This document shows positions 7,774 to 16,479 of a stretch of DNA of 64,000 bases, one piece after another. Under the pieces are notes generated by a model. The model had not been told where the DNA came from. It made no database searches and was given only the letters and a program-made list of their open reading frames with translations. Position 1 is the stretch's first letter. Every line of letters begins with the position of its first letter. The position numbers and the translations under genes were made by a program. The stretch is from Pirellulaceae bacterium (lineage in GTDB: Bacteria; Planctomycetota; Planctomycetia; Pirellulales; Pirellulaceae): assembly GCA_019636385.1 (NCBI GenBank), contig JAHBXT010000002.1, positions 186,001-250,000 of the forward strand, read 5' to 3'.

Positions 7774-8823
7774 ATGACAGTCGGTTTTGGAATCATCGGG
7801 TGTGGCATGATCGCCCATTTTCACGCGCGAGCCATCGCAGAAATTGAAGGTGCGCGACTGGTGGCCTGTTACAGCCGCACCAAGGCCAACGCCGATAAAG
7901 TAGCTCAGCAGTTTGGTTGTCAGGCCTATGATGACCTGCAGCAAATGTTGAAACATCCCGGTTTAGATGTGGTCACCATTGGAACTCCTAGCGGTGCGCA
8001 CTTGGAGCCCTGCTTAGCGGCTGCGGCTGCTGGCAAGCACGTTGTGGTCGAAAAGCCGCTGGAAGTCACACTGCCGCGCTGCGATCAGATGATTGAGGCA
8101 TGTGATCGAGCAGGAGTCAAGCTGGCGACCATATTTCCCTCGCGGTTCCATCGCTCCAGCCAATTGATGAAGCAGGCTGTTGATGCTGGCCGATTCGGCA
8201 TTCTTGCCTTGGGGGACGCATATGTAAAATGGTTTAGGACTCAAGCGTATTACGATAGCGGGGCGTGGCGCGGAACATGGCAATTGGATGGCGGTGGCGC
8301 CCTGATGAACCAGGCCATTCATACCGTCGATTTGTTGCTGTGGCTAATGGGACCGGTCGTCGAGGTCTCTGCACACACCGCAACGCTGGCTCACGAGCGC
8401 ATCGAAGTTGAGGATGTGGCCACGGCGAGCCTGCGATTTGCCAGCGGCGCTTTGGGGGTTATTGAAGCGACCACCGCCGGATTTCCAGGTATGCTCAAGC
8501 GCATCGAGTTGAGCGGTTCTACCGGCACTGCGATCTTAGAGGAAGAAGACATTATAAAATGGGAGTTTGCCCAACCAGCATCGGGGGATGAAACGATTCG
8601 GCAGGAGATGTTGGGGCGAACCAAAACTGGAGGCGGCGCAGCCGATCCAGCGGCCATCGGGCATCAGGCGCATGCAGCTCTATTTCGCGATGCCCTACAC
8701 GCCATCCAACACGGTGGCCCGCCCGCGATCGACGGCATTCAGGGACGGCGGAGCGTAGAATTGATCCTGGCGATCTACCAAAGCGCAGCCAGCGGCCGAT
8801 CGGTACGGTTAGCTAAGGTCTGA
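7774..8823 (+). CDS. Gfo/Idh/MocA family NAD(P)-dependent oxidoreductase
   Basis: A 349-residue oxidoreductase. The Rossmann nucleotide-binding site is at the N-terminus (VGFGIIGCGMIAHFHARAI), followed by the family's VVTIGTPSGAHLEPCLAAAA and the active-site segment HVVVEKPLEVTLPRCDQMI, where EKP carries the conserved catalytic Lys. The C-terminal substrate domain includes GGGALMNQAIHTVDLLLWLMG with the usual His-Asp pair. The start is the ATG at 7774 with GGAG about ten bases upstream; a TTG two codons earlier is less likely. There is no export signal, so it is probably cytoplasmic. Planctomycetes carry dozens of such sugar or inositol dehydrogenases; the sugar cannot be predicted, but divergence from nagB hints at amino-sugar or sugar use. 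Confidence 0.88.
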   Translation: MTVGFGIIGCGMIAHFHARAIAEIEGARLVACYSRTKANADKVAQQFGCQAYDDLQQMLKHPGLDVVTIGTPSGAHLEPCLAAAAAGKHVVVEKPLEVTLPRCDQMIEACDRAGVKLATIFPSRFHRSSQLMKQAVDAGRFGILALGDAYVKWFRTQAYYDSGAWRGTWQLDGGGALMNQAIHTVDLLLWLMGPVVEVSAHTATLAHERIEVEDVATASLRFASGALGVIEATTAGFPGMLKRIELSGSTGTAILEEEDIIKWEFAQPASGDETIRQEMLGRTKTGGGAADPAAIGHQAHAALFRDALHAIQHGGPPAIDGIQGRRSVELILAIYQSAASGRSVRLAKV

Positions 8824-8888
8824 TCCGATGAGGGTCGTCACTTGCTTGAAGTGCAAGGTGGCAATGGGCTCGAGTTTTGAGTTGTAGT

Positions 8889-9950
8889 TCATAGCCAGCG
8901 GCTTTGACCGGTGCCGCTGCGGGCGGTGCCGACGATGGATGCGGTATGGCCCAACGAGTGGGCGATGTCCAAGACCGTGTTGGCGTAAAACGGACTGACA
9001 ACCAGAATCAGGCCTAGGCCCATGTTGAATACCTGCTCCATCTCCTGGCTGTCGATCTGCCCCAACTGTTGCAGCCACGGAAAGACGGCTGGAACAGGCC
9101 ACGAGCCGGGTTGAAAAACCAGGTCGATCTTGTCATGTAAAATGCGCTGTGAGTTCTCAAGCAATCCTCCGCCGGTAATATGCGCGATGCCGTGGACGAC
9201 GTTCTTGACTTTGTAGTGCCCCAAAACCTTGCGCGTCAATTTTGCATAGATCAGCGTGGGGGTCATCAACGCTTGGCCTACAGTTTGGTTCAAATCGTCA
9301 ATTCGATCCGTGACCGACAAACCAGCTTTGTCGAAAACGACCTTGCGGACCAAGCTAAAGCCGTTGGAATGGAATCCACTGGAGCCAATACCAACCAGCA
9401 CATCTCCATCGCTGATTTGTTGACCGGTAATCAGATGCTGCTTTTCAACTACGCCGACACAGAAGCCAGCCAGATCATAGTCGTCGGCTTGATAATGGTC
9501 GGGCATAATTGCTGTCTCACCGCCCAAGAGCGAGCAGTCGGCGCGCACGCAGCCTTCGCTAACGCCACTGACGATTTGCTCCAACATCGGCGGATTATCA
9601 CGGCTCATCGCCACATAATCCAAAAAGAACAACGGCTCGGCTCCACAGCACAGCACATCATTAACGCACATGGCCACTAGATCGATTCCCACCGTGTCGT
9701 GCTGGCCGGTCATCTGAGCGACTCGTAATTTGGTGCCGACGCCATCCGTACCAGACACCAATACCGGCTGTTTGTAGCTTCGCGAAAAAAGAGCGCCACC
9801 AAAGTCCAGTTCAAACAGACCAGCAAAGCCCCCGTCGTTACGCAGTACCCGCGGGCTAAAGGTCCGATGCATTAAACGTGGCAGCTTCTGCATCGCCTGC
9901 TCATACAGCTCCAGGTCAACACCGCTGTCCTTGTAGGTTGTGGGGCTCAT
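8889..9950 (-). CDS. purM: Phosphoribosylformylglycinamidine cyclo-ligase (AIR synthase)
   Basis: The fifth step of purine synthesis: ATP-dependent closure of FGAM to aminoimidazole ribotide in the cytoplasm. The 353-residue length is normal. Conserved pieces in order are TYKDSGVDLE at the N-terminus, LVSGTDGVGTKLRVA (ATP/substrate loop), GIDLVAMCVNDVLCCGAEPL, LLGGETAIMPDHYQ, GIGSSGFHSNGFSLVRKV, and HITGGGLLENSQRIL. The C-terminal part, MEQVFNMGLGLILVV, is also typical. It stands alone among purine genes in this window, convergent with the oxidoreductase and 261 bases from the end of lpxB, with a 9-bp-stem inverted repeat in that gap. Assignment is confident. Confidence 0.96.
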   Translation of the reverse strand: MSPTTYKDSGVDLELYEQAMQKLPRLMHRTFSPRVLRNDGGFAGLFELDFGGALFSRSYKQPVLVSGTDGVGTKLRVAQMTGQHDTVGIDLVAMCVNDVLCCGAEPLFFLDYVAMSRDNPPMLEQIVSGVSEGCVRADCSLLGGETAIMPDHYQADDYDLAGFCVGVVEKQHLITGQQISDGDVLVGIGSSGFHSNGFSLVRKVVFDKAGLSVTDRIDDLNQTVGQALMTPTLIYAKLTRKVLGHYKVKNVVHGIAHITGGGLLENSQRILHDKIDLVFQPGSWPVPAVFPWLQQLGQIDSQEMEQVFNMGLGLILVVSPFYANTVLDIAHSLGHTASIVGTARSGTGQSRWL

Positions 9951-10029
9951 GTTTGAAAATGCTCGCCGAAGTCAGTCGTCGCAATCGCGCGGGGAGAATT
10001 GAGGTACTGGCCACTGGCATACAGTGTCC

Positions 10030-10073
10030 GTCCTTCAGTGCGCTCGCGATATCTGCCGTTCGTTCTGAAGGAC
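10030..10073. other. Inverted repeat between lpxB and purM (9-bp stem)
   Basis: GTCCTTCAG (10030-10038) and CTGAAGGAC (10065-10073) are perfect inverted complements separated by 26 bases. Both flanking genes run on the minus strand, so the element lies downstream of lpxB and about 80 bases upstream of the purM start. No T-run follows on the minus strand. It could be a weak terminator, a leader structure for purM, or a protein-binding site with widely spaced half-sites. It is not a recognised riboswitch as far as I can see. Confidence 0.35.
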
Positions 10074-10211
10074 TACGAATTATGCCGCGAAGCCCACGTT
10101 TTGCCCACTCGGGAGCCGGTCGAAAGCCGCCTGAAATAAGCCTAAGTCGCCTTATAATCTGTCAGAATCTTAAAACTTGTGGTTCATCAGCAGCTCGGAG
10201 AAGGTCTCCCA

Positions 10212-11396
10212 TTAAGCGGCGCGAACCAGCGACTGACTCGGCTGGGACGCGTCGAGTTCCGAAAGAATCAATTGCGCTGCCCGGTCGCTGGCACCGGCGG
10301 CTGCGATACTTTGGTTGAGTTCCAGCAGTTCGCGGCGCTGTCGAGCCCGTTCGTGGGGATCGGCGATCAATCGCTCCAGGGCTTGAGTCGAGGTGTGAAT
10401 GGCTTGATCGGTCGCGCCGACCGCTAAGTGCTCGCTCATGACTTGACGGCCAGCCAAGATATTGGGCAACGAGAAGCAGCTGAGGTCCGTCAAGCGACGA
10501 GCGATGTGATAAGTCATCCGTCCGATATGATAGACTACGACGCTGGGGACGCCGCGCGCCATCATTTCCAGACTGACCGATCCGGATTTCATGAGCGAAC
10601 AATCCGACAATTTGATGATTTCACTGGTCCTGCCCACAAAGAATTGAATGTCCAGGTCGCGGTCAGCTTCGGTCAGCTGTTGCCGACACCACAGGCAATG
10701 CCCGTCCTTCAGGCATGCGACCATGAAACGGACATGCGGATGTTTGTGAGCCAATCGACGTATCGCTTCAAGTTGCATCGGCCAGATGTAACGTACTTCG
10801 CGAGCGCGCGATCCAGGCAGCACCGAGACCTGAACCCCGGGATGATGGCTCCAGCGGTCGAGAAACTTCTGATCCAGCTGGCCTTGAAGCACCTCGTCGA
10901 AAAACGGATGACCTACGTAGTGCGCCGGAATGCCGTGCTGTTGATACCACTCCAGCTCAAAGGGCAGGTTGCACAGTACATGATCAACAGTACGACGCAT
11001 CTTGCCGATACGCCAACGGCCCCAAGCCCACAACTGCGGAGGCAAGTAATAGAATACGGGAATCCCGCGCCGCTTGGCGCGTTTGGCAATGTGCCAGTTG
11101 AAGCCTGGGAAGTCAACCAAGACGACGGCATCGGGGCGATGCTGGTCAAAGGCTGCCGAAGCCATGTCCGCCACGCGCACAAATTGCATTAGCTTTGGCA
11201 GGACTTCGGCGAAACCAACTACCGCCAGATCGGTAAGCGGGTATCTGATGTGGCAGCCTGCCTGGGCCATCAACGGACCGCCAAATCCATGAAAGCTCAG
11301 CCCGCGGCTGTGGTTACGCAAGCAGTCAATTAGCTTGGCGGTATGCAGGTCGCCGCTTGGTTCTCCCACGGAAAAAAATATCGAACGTGCGGTCAC
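10212..11396 (-). CDS. lpxB: Lipid-A-disaccharide synthase
   Basis: A glycosyltransferase (GT19) that joins UDP-2,3-diacylglucosamine and lipid X to form the lipid A disaccharide, at the cytoplasmic face of the inner membrane. The 394-residue length is normal. Family marks are the N-terminal FFSVGEPSGDLHTAKLI, DAVVLVDFPGFNWHIAKRAK, the signature YYLPPQLWAWGRWRIGKMRR, PFELEWYQQHGI, VSVLPGSRAREV, and the donor-binding CSLMKSGSVSLEMMARGVPS. Its presence means this planctomycete makes lipid A or a related lipid, in line with a Gram-negative envelope. The start is the ATG at 11396, with divergent transcription relative to the gene at 11767. A seven-A run lies just downstream of the start. No other lpx gene is nearby. 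Confidence 0.95.
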   Translation of the reverse strand: MTARSIFFSVGEPSGDLHTAKLIDCLRNHSRGLSFHGFGGPLMAQAGCHIRYPLTDLAVVGFAEVLPKLMQFVRVADMASAAFDQHRPDAVVLVDFPGFNWHIAKRAKRRGIPVFYYLPPQLWAWGRWRIGKMRRTVDHVLCNLPFELEWYQQHGIPAHYVGHPFFDEVLQGQLDQKFLDRWSHHPGVQVSVLPGSRAREVRYIWPMQLEAIRRLAHKHPHVRFMVACLKDGHCLWCRQQLTEADRDLDIQFFVGRTSEIIKLSDCSLMKSGSVSLEMMARGVPSVVVYHIGRMTYHIARRLTDLSCFSLPNILAGRQVMSEHLAVGATDQAIHTSTQALERLIADPHERARQRRELLELNQSIAAAGASDRAAQLILSELDASQPSQSLVRAA

Positions 11397-11766
11397 GGTA
11401 GTTATCTGCGGGATGGGGTGAAGGACATTATCGCTCGCAGATTAGCAGCCGTCCTGGCACTGCGTCCAGCCCGACCTGCCCTCCTTGAGGTGGCGCTGCG
11501 GACTGCTCCCAAGTGTCGCCAACCAAACGACTTGCGACAAGTAAATAGGTGTCAGGCCTGAAGCGCGACTTTTTCTCGCCCTTCAAAACTGCGCAGCAGC
11601 AGTCGAGCCTAGACATTTTGGCTATACGAATATGCACTTTTCTACGGTTTGTGTTAGCATGTTAAACAGGGACGCAAGCTGGTAGCCGAGGCCTTGATGG
11701 GTTCGCAAAGGTTGGCGTTTCCAAAATCCGAGACGTTTTTTGGCTCAGCAGAGATATTGATGTTTC
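11397..11766. other. 370-base divergent intergenic region
   Basis: Lies between the divergently transcribed lpxB and the gene at 11767 and should hold both promoters. Short open frames occur on both strands, but none has a ribosome-binding site, coding-like composition or a recognisable product. A possible -10-like TAGCAT lies near 11655, without a clear -35. No repeat-family copy was found here. Confidence 0.5.
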
Positions 11767-12846
11767 ATGAGTCTGCTTGCGCGCTGGTTTCAACGATCGA
11801 CCGCTTTCACCCGTAGCTGGGGGCGGGCCAGCGTCCATATATCGCTGATAATTACGCTGGTATTGTTGTCGCTGAGTCTGCTGATATTGGGCTGGTCTCG
11901 CCCAGCAATGGCGGAGCTGCGTTGGCTGGCCTTCAGTCTGCCCATTGTATGGGTTGTCGGCTTGACGGTTCGCATTGCGGCACAGAATTGGGCGGTCGGT
12001 TCGTATTCGCAGGAACTGGAAACTAGGCTGGGCCCGAGCGGGAATCTGGCGACCGAATACGAGTACATGCCGTCGCCAATTATTTTCCGCTACGCCCTGG
12101 CGGGTCACTTGGCAACCTTTGGTTTGGCTGCGCTGGGGCTGATCGTCACAGCCACCCTGCTGCCTCTGGAGAATACTCGGACAGGTTGGACTAGCTTGCT
12201 GGACGTTCGCGGTGGTTGGAGCAGTTTGGCCTGGGCCACGCAGATTCTGTGGGTGAATGTGCTCTTGGGCATCATCAACCTGTTGCCGACGATTCCGTTC
12301 GACAATCGCGCACTGTTGTACGCGCTGGCTATGCGCAAACCGTTTGGTGCTGAGTCCGCCGTGCTGCGTCGATTGGGCTTGATCGACTCGCATCTAGCCT
12401 CGGCATTGCTGGGCTGTGGATTGACAATACTAGTGTTCGCCAAGGCGACGAACAGCGAATTCCATTTCGGTTGGTATGCTGTCTTGGCTGCAGCCGTATA
12501 TTTGTACGTGGCCAGCCGTTGGGAAGCGTCGCGTGCTGTTCATTTGGAAGAGCAATACATGCCGTTTCACACTGCTAAGCACGAGCACCGGTCGCGCAAG
12601 AAGAGTCAACGAGAAGTCGAGCCCGAGAGCGGGGATTCATTGCCCGTTGTCAAGACATCCAAACGTCGTGATTCTGCCGCACAGGTAGGCCGCGAGTCGA
12701 GACGGACGGTGATTAGCGAAGCCTATTTGGACGAGATTCTTCGCAAATTACATCGCGAAGGCACGGCATCGTTGACGGCGCGAGAACAAGAGGCGTTGCT
12801 CACAGCCAGCCAGCGTCTCAAGGAAAAGCGTCAGCGTACGCAGTAA
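11767..12846 (+). CDS. Site-2-protease-like (M50) membrane protein lacking the catalytic motifs
   Basis: A 359-residue membrane protein of about five or six hydrophobic segments and a charged C-terminal tail (about 275-359). By eye its layout follows cytoplasmic/CBS-type site-2 proteases: RASVHISLIITLVLL matches the VHxSxLLLL first helix; the helix that should carry HExxH reads VVGLTVRIAAQNWAVG (63-78), with Arg, Ile and Gln in place of His, Glu and His; LAGHLATFGLAALGL matches the AGPxxN helix; and NLLPTIPFDNRALLYALA (about 171-188) matches NLLPxxPLDGGRxL, with the Asp kept but GG replaced by NR. It therefore looks like a non-proteolytic member of the family. The role is unknown; binding or holding membrane clients is one possibility, as for rhomboid pseudoproteases. 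The upstream region is divergent with lpxB. Confidence 0.7.
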   Translation: MSLLARWFQRSTAFTRSWGRASVHISLIITLVLLSLSLLILGWSRPAMAELRWLAFSLPIVWVVGLTVRIAAQNWAVGSYSQELETRLGPSGNLATEYEYMPSPIIFRYALAGHLATFGLAALGLIVTATLLPLENTRTGWTSLLDVRGGWSSLAWATQILWVNVLLGIINLLPTIPFDNRALLYALAMRKPFGAESAVLRRLGLIDSHLASALLGCGLTILVFAKATNSEFHFGWYAVLAAAVYLYVASRWEASRAVHLEEQYMPFHTAKHEHRSRKKSQREVEPESGDSLPVVKTSKRRDSAAQVGRESRRTVISEAYLDEILRKLHREGTASLTAREQEALLTASQRLKEKRQRTQ

Positions 12847-12876
12847 AACGTACGCAGCAGGACGATGCCGTCGAAG

Positions 12877-13821
12877 TCATCCGGCCAAATGCTCTCGCAG
12901 CATTTTCGGTAGCTCAGTGTGCTGGAAGGTGAACCCTGTTTCCAGTAACCGCTGGGGCACGGCCCGACAGCTGGCCAGCAGCAATTCGTCGGCCATTTCG
13001 CCCAACGCACAGCGCAATACCCAGCCAGGCACGGACATGATTGCCGGACGGTGTAGCGCCTTAGCGAGATGCGCAGTGAATTGTCGGTTTGTTACGGGAT
13101 TGGGGCTAACGACATTGTACGGGCCGCAGGCGTCAGGCAATTGCAACAGGTGCATCAGCGCGCGGCAACTGTCCTGCAAGCTGATCCAACTTAGATATTG
13201 TTGGCCTGTCCCGAGTCGCCCGCCCATTGCCCAGCGAAAGGCCGGAAGCATCTTAGCGAGCGCCCCGTCGGTTGGTGCCAAAACCACGCCAAACCTCGCG
13301 TGAACGACTGCGATCCCGTGTTCGGTCAATGGTGCCGCAGCAGCTTCCCAGTCCCGGACCAGTTGTCCCAGGAAGGTTTGTGCGGCACAAGCGGTGTCTT
13401 CCGTCACCTGGCGGCCACCGCAATCCCCGTAGAAGCCAATGGCTGAGGCGCCTAAGAAAAGTCGCGGTTTTGCTTGCAGGTTGCCTAATTGCTCGGCCAG
13501 CCGCTGCGTAGCGGTGACTCGCGACTCAACGATCCGCTGTTTTTCGGCGCGTGTCCACCACCCTGAATTCACCGAGCGGCCAGCCAAATGAATGATCGCG
13601 TCAAATCCTTCCAACTGTTCTGGCCGTAGCACACCGCGCGACGGTTCCCAGGCAATATCTGGCGAGCAATGCGCCTCAGACTTTGCTTGAGATTCCACTC
13701 GTCGCAGGCAGACGACGTTTGCTGGCATTGTCCGGAGGCGACGCAAGAGTTCAGAACCGATCAGCCCAGAGGAACCCGTGACGGCGATCCTGGGTAGCGG
13801 GGTTTGGGGTGAGCTGCTCAT
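12877..13821 (-). CDS. TIGR01777 family NAD(P)-dependent epimerase (YfcH/SDR39U1-like)
   Basis: An extended short-chain dehydrogenase of 314 residues. The Rossmann motif is TGSSGLIGSELLRRL near residue 15; later marks typical of TIGR01777 are DAIIHLAGRSVNSGWWT, KQRIVESRVTATQRLAEQL, LFLGASAIGFYGDCGG, and the C-terminal ALGEMADELLLASCRAVPQR. The biochemical role of this family is not well defined. I chose the ATG at 13821 rather than the longer frame opening at 13959, because the extra N-terminus runs through a dispersed repeat (13950-13970) and has no family counterpart. Its end is convergent with the gene at 11767, with only 30 bases between stops. Confidence 0.85.
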   Translation of the reverse strand: MSSSPQTPLPRIAVTGSSGLIGSELLRRLRTMPANVVCLRRVESQAKSEAHCSPDIAWEPSRGVLRPEQLEGFDAIIHLAGRSVNSGWWTRAEKQRIVESRVTATQRLAEQLGNLQAKPRLFLGASAIGFYGDCGGRQVTEDTACAAQTFLGQLVRDWEAAAAPLTEHGIAVVHARFGVVLAPTDGALAKMLPAFRWAMGGRLGTGQQYLSWISLQDSCRALMHLLQLPDACGPYNVVSPNPVTNRQFTAHLAKALHRPAIMSVPGWVLRCALGEMADELLLASCRAVPQRLLETGFTFQHTELPKMLREHLAG

Positions 13822-13949
13822 TCTTCCCAACTTGTCTTGATTCTTTGAGTTAAATTCGTCAAACAGCATCATTCGAGCAGTGCGTCTCCCCGGGTCACTC
13901 TGCAGCATTCCAAGGCAATCAACCTGCGTCAGCCAAATAATACCACTTA

Positions 13950-14006
13950 GCTCTGACAAGCCTAGCTACCGAATTTAACGGTGTGGCTGGCGAGCCGTAG
14001 TTACCG
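13950..14006 (+). repeat. REP-like repeats, two copies in a divergent promoter region
   Basis: Copy one (13950-13970): GCTC-TGAC-AAGC then CTAGCTACC, a slightly decayed member. Copy two (13985-14006): GGCT-ggcg-AGCC then GTAGTTACCG. Both lie between the divergent epimerase (start 13821) and PPIase (start about 14023). They show that open frames extended upstream of those starts on either strand read through repeat DNA rather than coding sequence. Confidence 0.55.
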
Positions 14007-14022
14007 ACTGGAAGAAATCGTT

Positions 14023-15612
14023 GTGAGCATATTGCGTCATCTAAGGCGTTCTCGCAAGACCAGCCCACCTGGGCTTTCCTTCTCGCGACGGAAGGTATCG
14101 CAGCCGATGTCGACTGTCGCATGGTTCGTGCTTTGCTGTACAGGGCTGTATCAGGCCAGAGCGCAGGGACCGATAAACAGCCAGCCACCTGCCGTAGCTC
14201 CCGGCCCTGGTGTGTCTTCAGTTTCGATGATTCCGTTTGATTCGAATCAGGTCGCCGGCTATAGCGCGGTGGACCTGCCTCCGCCTGCACAACAAGTCAG
14301 CCTTCAAGCTGATGCGCTCGCAAGCCCGCAATTGCCGACGATTGAAACTGCAGGACTATCGCGTCCCAGCCTGTCCAGTCAGCCTCGATTGCCAACCGCC
14401 GGCCAACTTGCTCCGCAGTTTGGTCAACTACCAAGCGGATCCAACTCATTTGCTGACCAAGGCTTACCCCCGCTGCCTAGTTTTCCCAGCATGGCTCAGC
14501 CTCAGTCACCATCGGTAACTAGCCAGCCTACTGCAGGTACATTGGCAAGTTTCTCTAGCTCAACCGATTTCAATCGCCGCCCGCAGCCGGCCGCTATACA
14601 CACCGATTTTACGGCGGGCCGAGTGGTAGCCGTTGTGGGTACAGAACGAGTGTTGGCCGGAGATTTGGCGGCGGTCATTGAACCGGTTATTCAGGAGAAC
14701 AAAGACCGATTGACCAGTGCGGCCCAAGAGGAAATGGCACGCTCCACTTTGTTGCGGCAGGCGCTGCCTCAGCATGTGGAAATGAAAGCCATGCAGCAGG
14801 AATTCTTCCGTGATTTGGCCGGCAATGCCTCACCCAGCGAATTGCGAAAGACCAAAGAGCAAGTCACTACACGAGCCACGCGAATGTTTTACGATCGCTT
14901 TGTGCCGTTGGACTTGTTCAAACGCCATAAGGTTGAAGACTTAGCGTCGTTAGAGGCCAAACTGCAAGAGTCTGGTCTGTCATTAGGTATCATCAAGAAC
15001 CATTTCTTGATGCAGGTACTGGCCTCTCAGATCGAAGAAAAGTACGTTGGCCAAGACTTTGAAATACCTCCCCAAGAGATTCTGGCCTACTATCGTGAGA
15101 ACATGGAAAAGTGGCAAATCCCGGCGCGCGCCAAATGGCGGCAGATTACCATTCGCTTTGATCGAATGCCCAGTCGCGAGACCGCTCAGGAACGCATCCG
15201 TCAACTGTTTGACGAAGTATACCTCGGCGGCAAACCCTTTGAGGCGGTCGCCAAGCAGAGTTCGATGGGCTATACCGCAACTGAGGGTGGCTGGTATGAC
15301 TGGACATCGCAGGGCAGTCTCAAGTCGGCAACTTTGGACTCAGCCGTGTTCTCGCTGCCACTGAGGCGTTTGAGCAACATTCTTGAGGACGAGATCGGAC
15401 TACACTTTATCGAAGTTCTTGAACGCGAAGCGGCGCGCACACAGGATATGGCCGAAATACAAAGTGAAATACGCAAGACGCTCTCCAAGGTGCGACGACA
15501 AGAAGAAGTTCGCAAGTTGCGTGACCGAATCACAGCTCGCGTGCCGGTGTGGACTCTGTGGCCCGAAGATATTCCCGGTAGCCGACCCTTGGAAGAAGTT
15601 CTCGGACCCTAG
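14023..15612 (+). CDS. Secreted peptidyl-prolyl cis-trans isomerase, parvulin type (SurA/PrsA-like)
   Basis: About 529 residues. A long basic n-region precedes a hydrophobic stretch MSTVAWFVLCCTGLYQARA, a plausible signal peptide cut after ARA, so the protein probably works outside the cytoplasm on protein folding. Residues ~50-190 are rich in Pro, Gln and Ser and probably disordered. A SurA-N-like helical region follows (VVAVVGTERVLAGDLAAVI onward), then a PPIC/parvulin domain (about 365-465: ARAKWRQITIRF, GKPFEAVAKQSSMGYTATEG, VFSLPLRRLSNILEDEIGLH), and a final helix. Start choice: GGAAG lies 8 bases before GTG 14023, while an earlier in-frame GTG at 13981 is inside a dispersed repeat. ATG 14107 is the alternative. 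Close to the epimerase promoter, divergent. Confidence 0.82.
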   Translation: MSILRHLRRSRKTSPPGLSFSRRKVSQPMSTVAWFVLCCTGLYQARAQGPINSQPPAVAPGPGVSSVSMIPFDSNQVAGYSAVDLPPPAQQVSLQADALASPQLPTIETAGLSRPSLSSQPRLPTAGQLAPQFGQLPSGSNSFADQGLPPLPSFPSMAQPQSPSVTSQPTAGTLASFSSSTDFNRRPQPAAIHTDFTAGRVVAVVGTERVLAGDLAAVIEPVIQENKDRLTSAAQEEMARSTLLRQALPQHVEMKAMQQEFFRDLAGNASPSELRKTKEQVTTRATRMFYDRFVPLDLFKRHKVEDLASLEAKLQESGLSLGIIKNHFLMQVLASQIEEKYVGQDFEIPPQEILAYYRENMEKWQIPARAKWRQITIRFDRMPSRETAQERIRQLFDEVYLGGKPFEAVAKQSSMGYTATEGGWYDWTSQGSLKSATLDSAVFSLPLRRLSNILEDEIGLHFIEVLEREAARTQDMAEIQSEIRKTLSKVRRQEEVRKLRDRITARVPVWTLWPEDIPGSRPLEEVLGP

Positions 15613-15699
15613 GCAATTCCGATTGAAATTGAAGATTTTCGTATGCCGTGGCCTTAGCACGGGGCGAAGTGTCAGACTCTCATAAGGCGATCATTGGCG

Positions 15700-16479
15700 A
15701 TGGATGGGAAAGTGGTTACGGCGGGGGCCAGACGCGCCATCGTGCTGGATGTAATTCGCTGTGCCTCCAAGGTACCGTCGTTTCCGGTTGAGCGCAGCTT
15801 CCAAATGTTCCGGCTGGCCGAGGCACGCCATCAATGTGCGACGCGCATTTCATGGACTGCTCTGTTCGCTCGAGCTTACGGGTTGGCCTCACGCGTTCAT
15901 CCGCAGCTCAGGCATGTCTTTGTCGCCTGGCCGTGGGCTCGAATATACCAGAGCCCCGAATGCGTGCTCTCGATCGCTGTGAATCGTCAAGTCGACGGAG
16001 GCGAACGACTATTCTTTGGCCGAATGCGACATCCCGACCAGCGCTGTCTGACTGAATTGCAGGCGGATCTGGATGCCTTTCAAAACGGTGATCCGGCGCG
16101 AGTATTCCGTTCGCAGTGGCGCGGAGCTAAGCTGCCCAGCGCGGTACGCCGAGTCTGTTGGTGGTGGCGGATGGATGTGGACTTCCGCAATCGGGCGCGG
16201 CGCGTTGGCACCGGCAGCATTAGCGCATTGGCTGGCCAGGGCGTTACCAATCGGCTTCATCCGTGTTTGCTTACCAGCAGTCTATCCTACGGACCAATTG
16301 AGGCTGACGGACATTGTCTGGTGACTCTGCAGTGCGATCATCGACTACTGGATGGTGCTGCAGCCGCCCGAGCACTCAACAGCATTGACCAACATCTAAA
16401 TGGCCAAGTGCTCAACGAACTCTTAGTTATCGCTGGCAGCCAGGCTCCAGCGGCGAGAATCAAGCAGCGGGTGGCCTGA
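15700..16479 (+). CDS. 2-oxoacid dehydrogenase E2-type acyltransferase domain protein, no lipoyl domain
   Basis: About 259 residues. It matches the catalytic domain of dihydrolipoamide acyltransferases: PVERSFQMFRLAEARHQ at the front, ISWTALFARAYGLASR, a mid-region with LSIAVNRQVDGGERLFF, and the diagnostic C-terminal QCDHRLLDGAAAARALNSI, where DHRxxDG holds the catalytic His and Asp. There is no lipoyl domain and no E3/E1-binding domain, and no E1 or E3 gene nearby, so it is not a standard pyruvate dehydrogenase subunit. It may be a chloramphenicol-acetyltransferase-like acyltransferase with another acceptor. Start uncertain: AAGG lies 7 bases before TTG 15694 and 13 before ATG 15700. Base composition is like its neighbours. 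Confidence 0.7.
   Translation: MDGKVVTAGARRAIVLDVIRCASKVPSFPVERSFQMFRLAEARHQCATRISWTALFARAYGLASRVHPQLRHVFVAWPWARIYQSPECVLSIAVNRQVDGGERLFFGRMRHPDQRCLTELQADLDAFQNGDPARVFRSQWRGAKLPSAVRRVCWWWRMDVDFRNRARRVGTGSISALAGQGVTNRLHPCLLTSSLSYGPIEADGHCLVTLQCDHRLLDGAAAARALNSIDQHLNGQVLNELLVIAGSQAPAARIKQRVA

Noticed and set aside
11428-11637. 69-codon minus-strand frame in the lpxB divergent region
   Set aside because: It would lie in the lpxB promoter/leader, lacks a ribosome-binding site and has no known domain.
12877-13959. Longer epimerase starting at 13959
   Set aside because: The extra 46 residues cross a repeat copy and precede the Rossmann motif by far more than in related proteins; ATG 13821 fits better.
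13981-15612. PPIase starting at GTG 13981
   Set aside because: The first codons lie within a repeat copy; GTG 14023 has a GGAAG site at good spacing.
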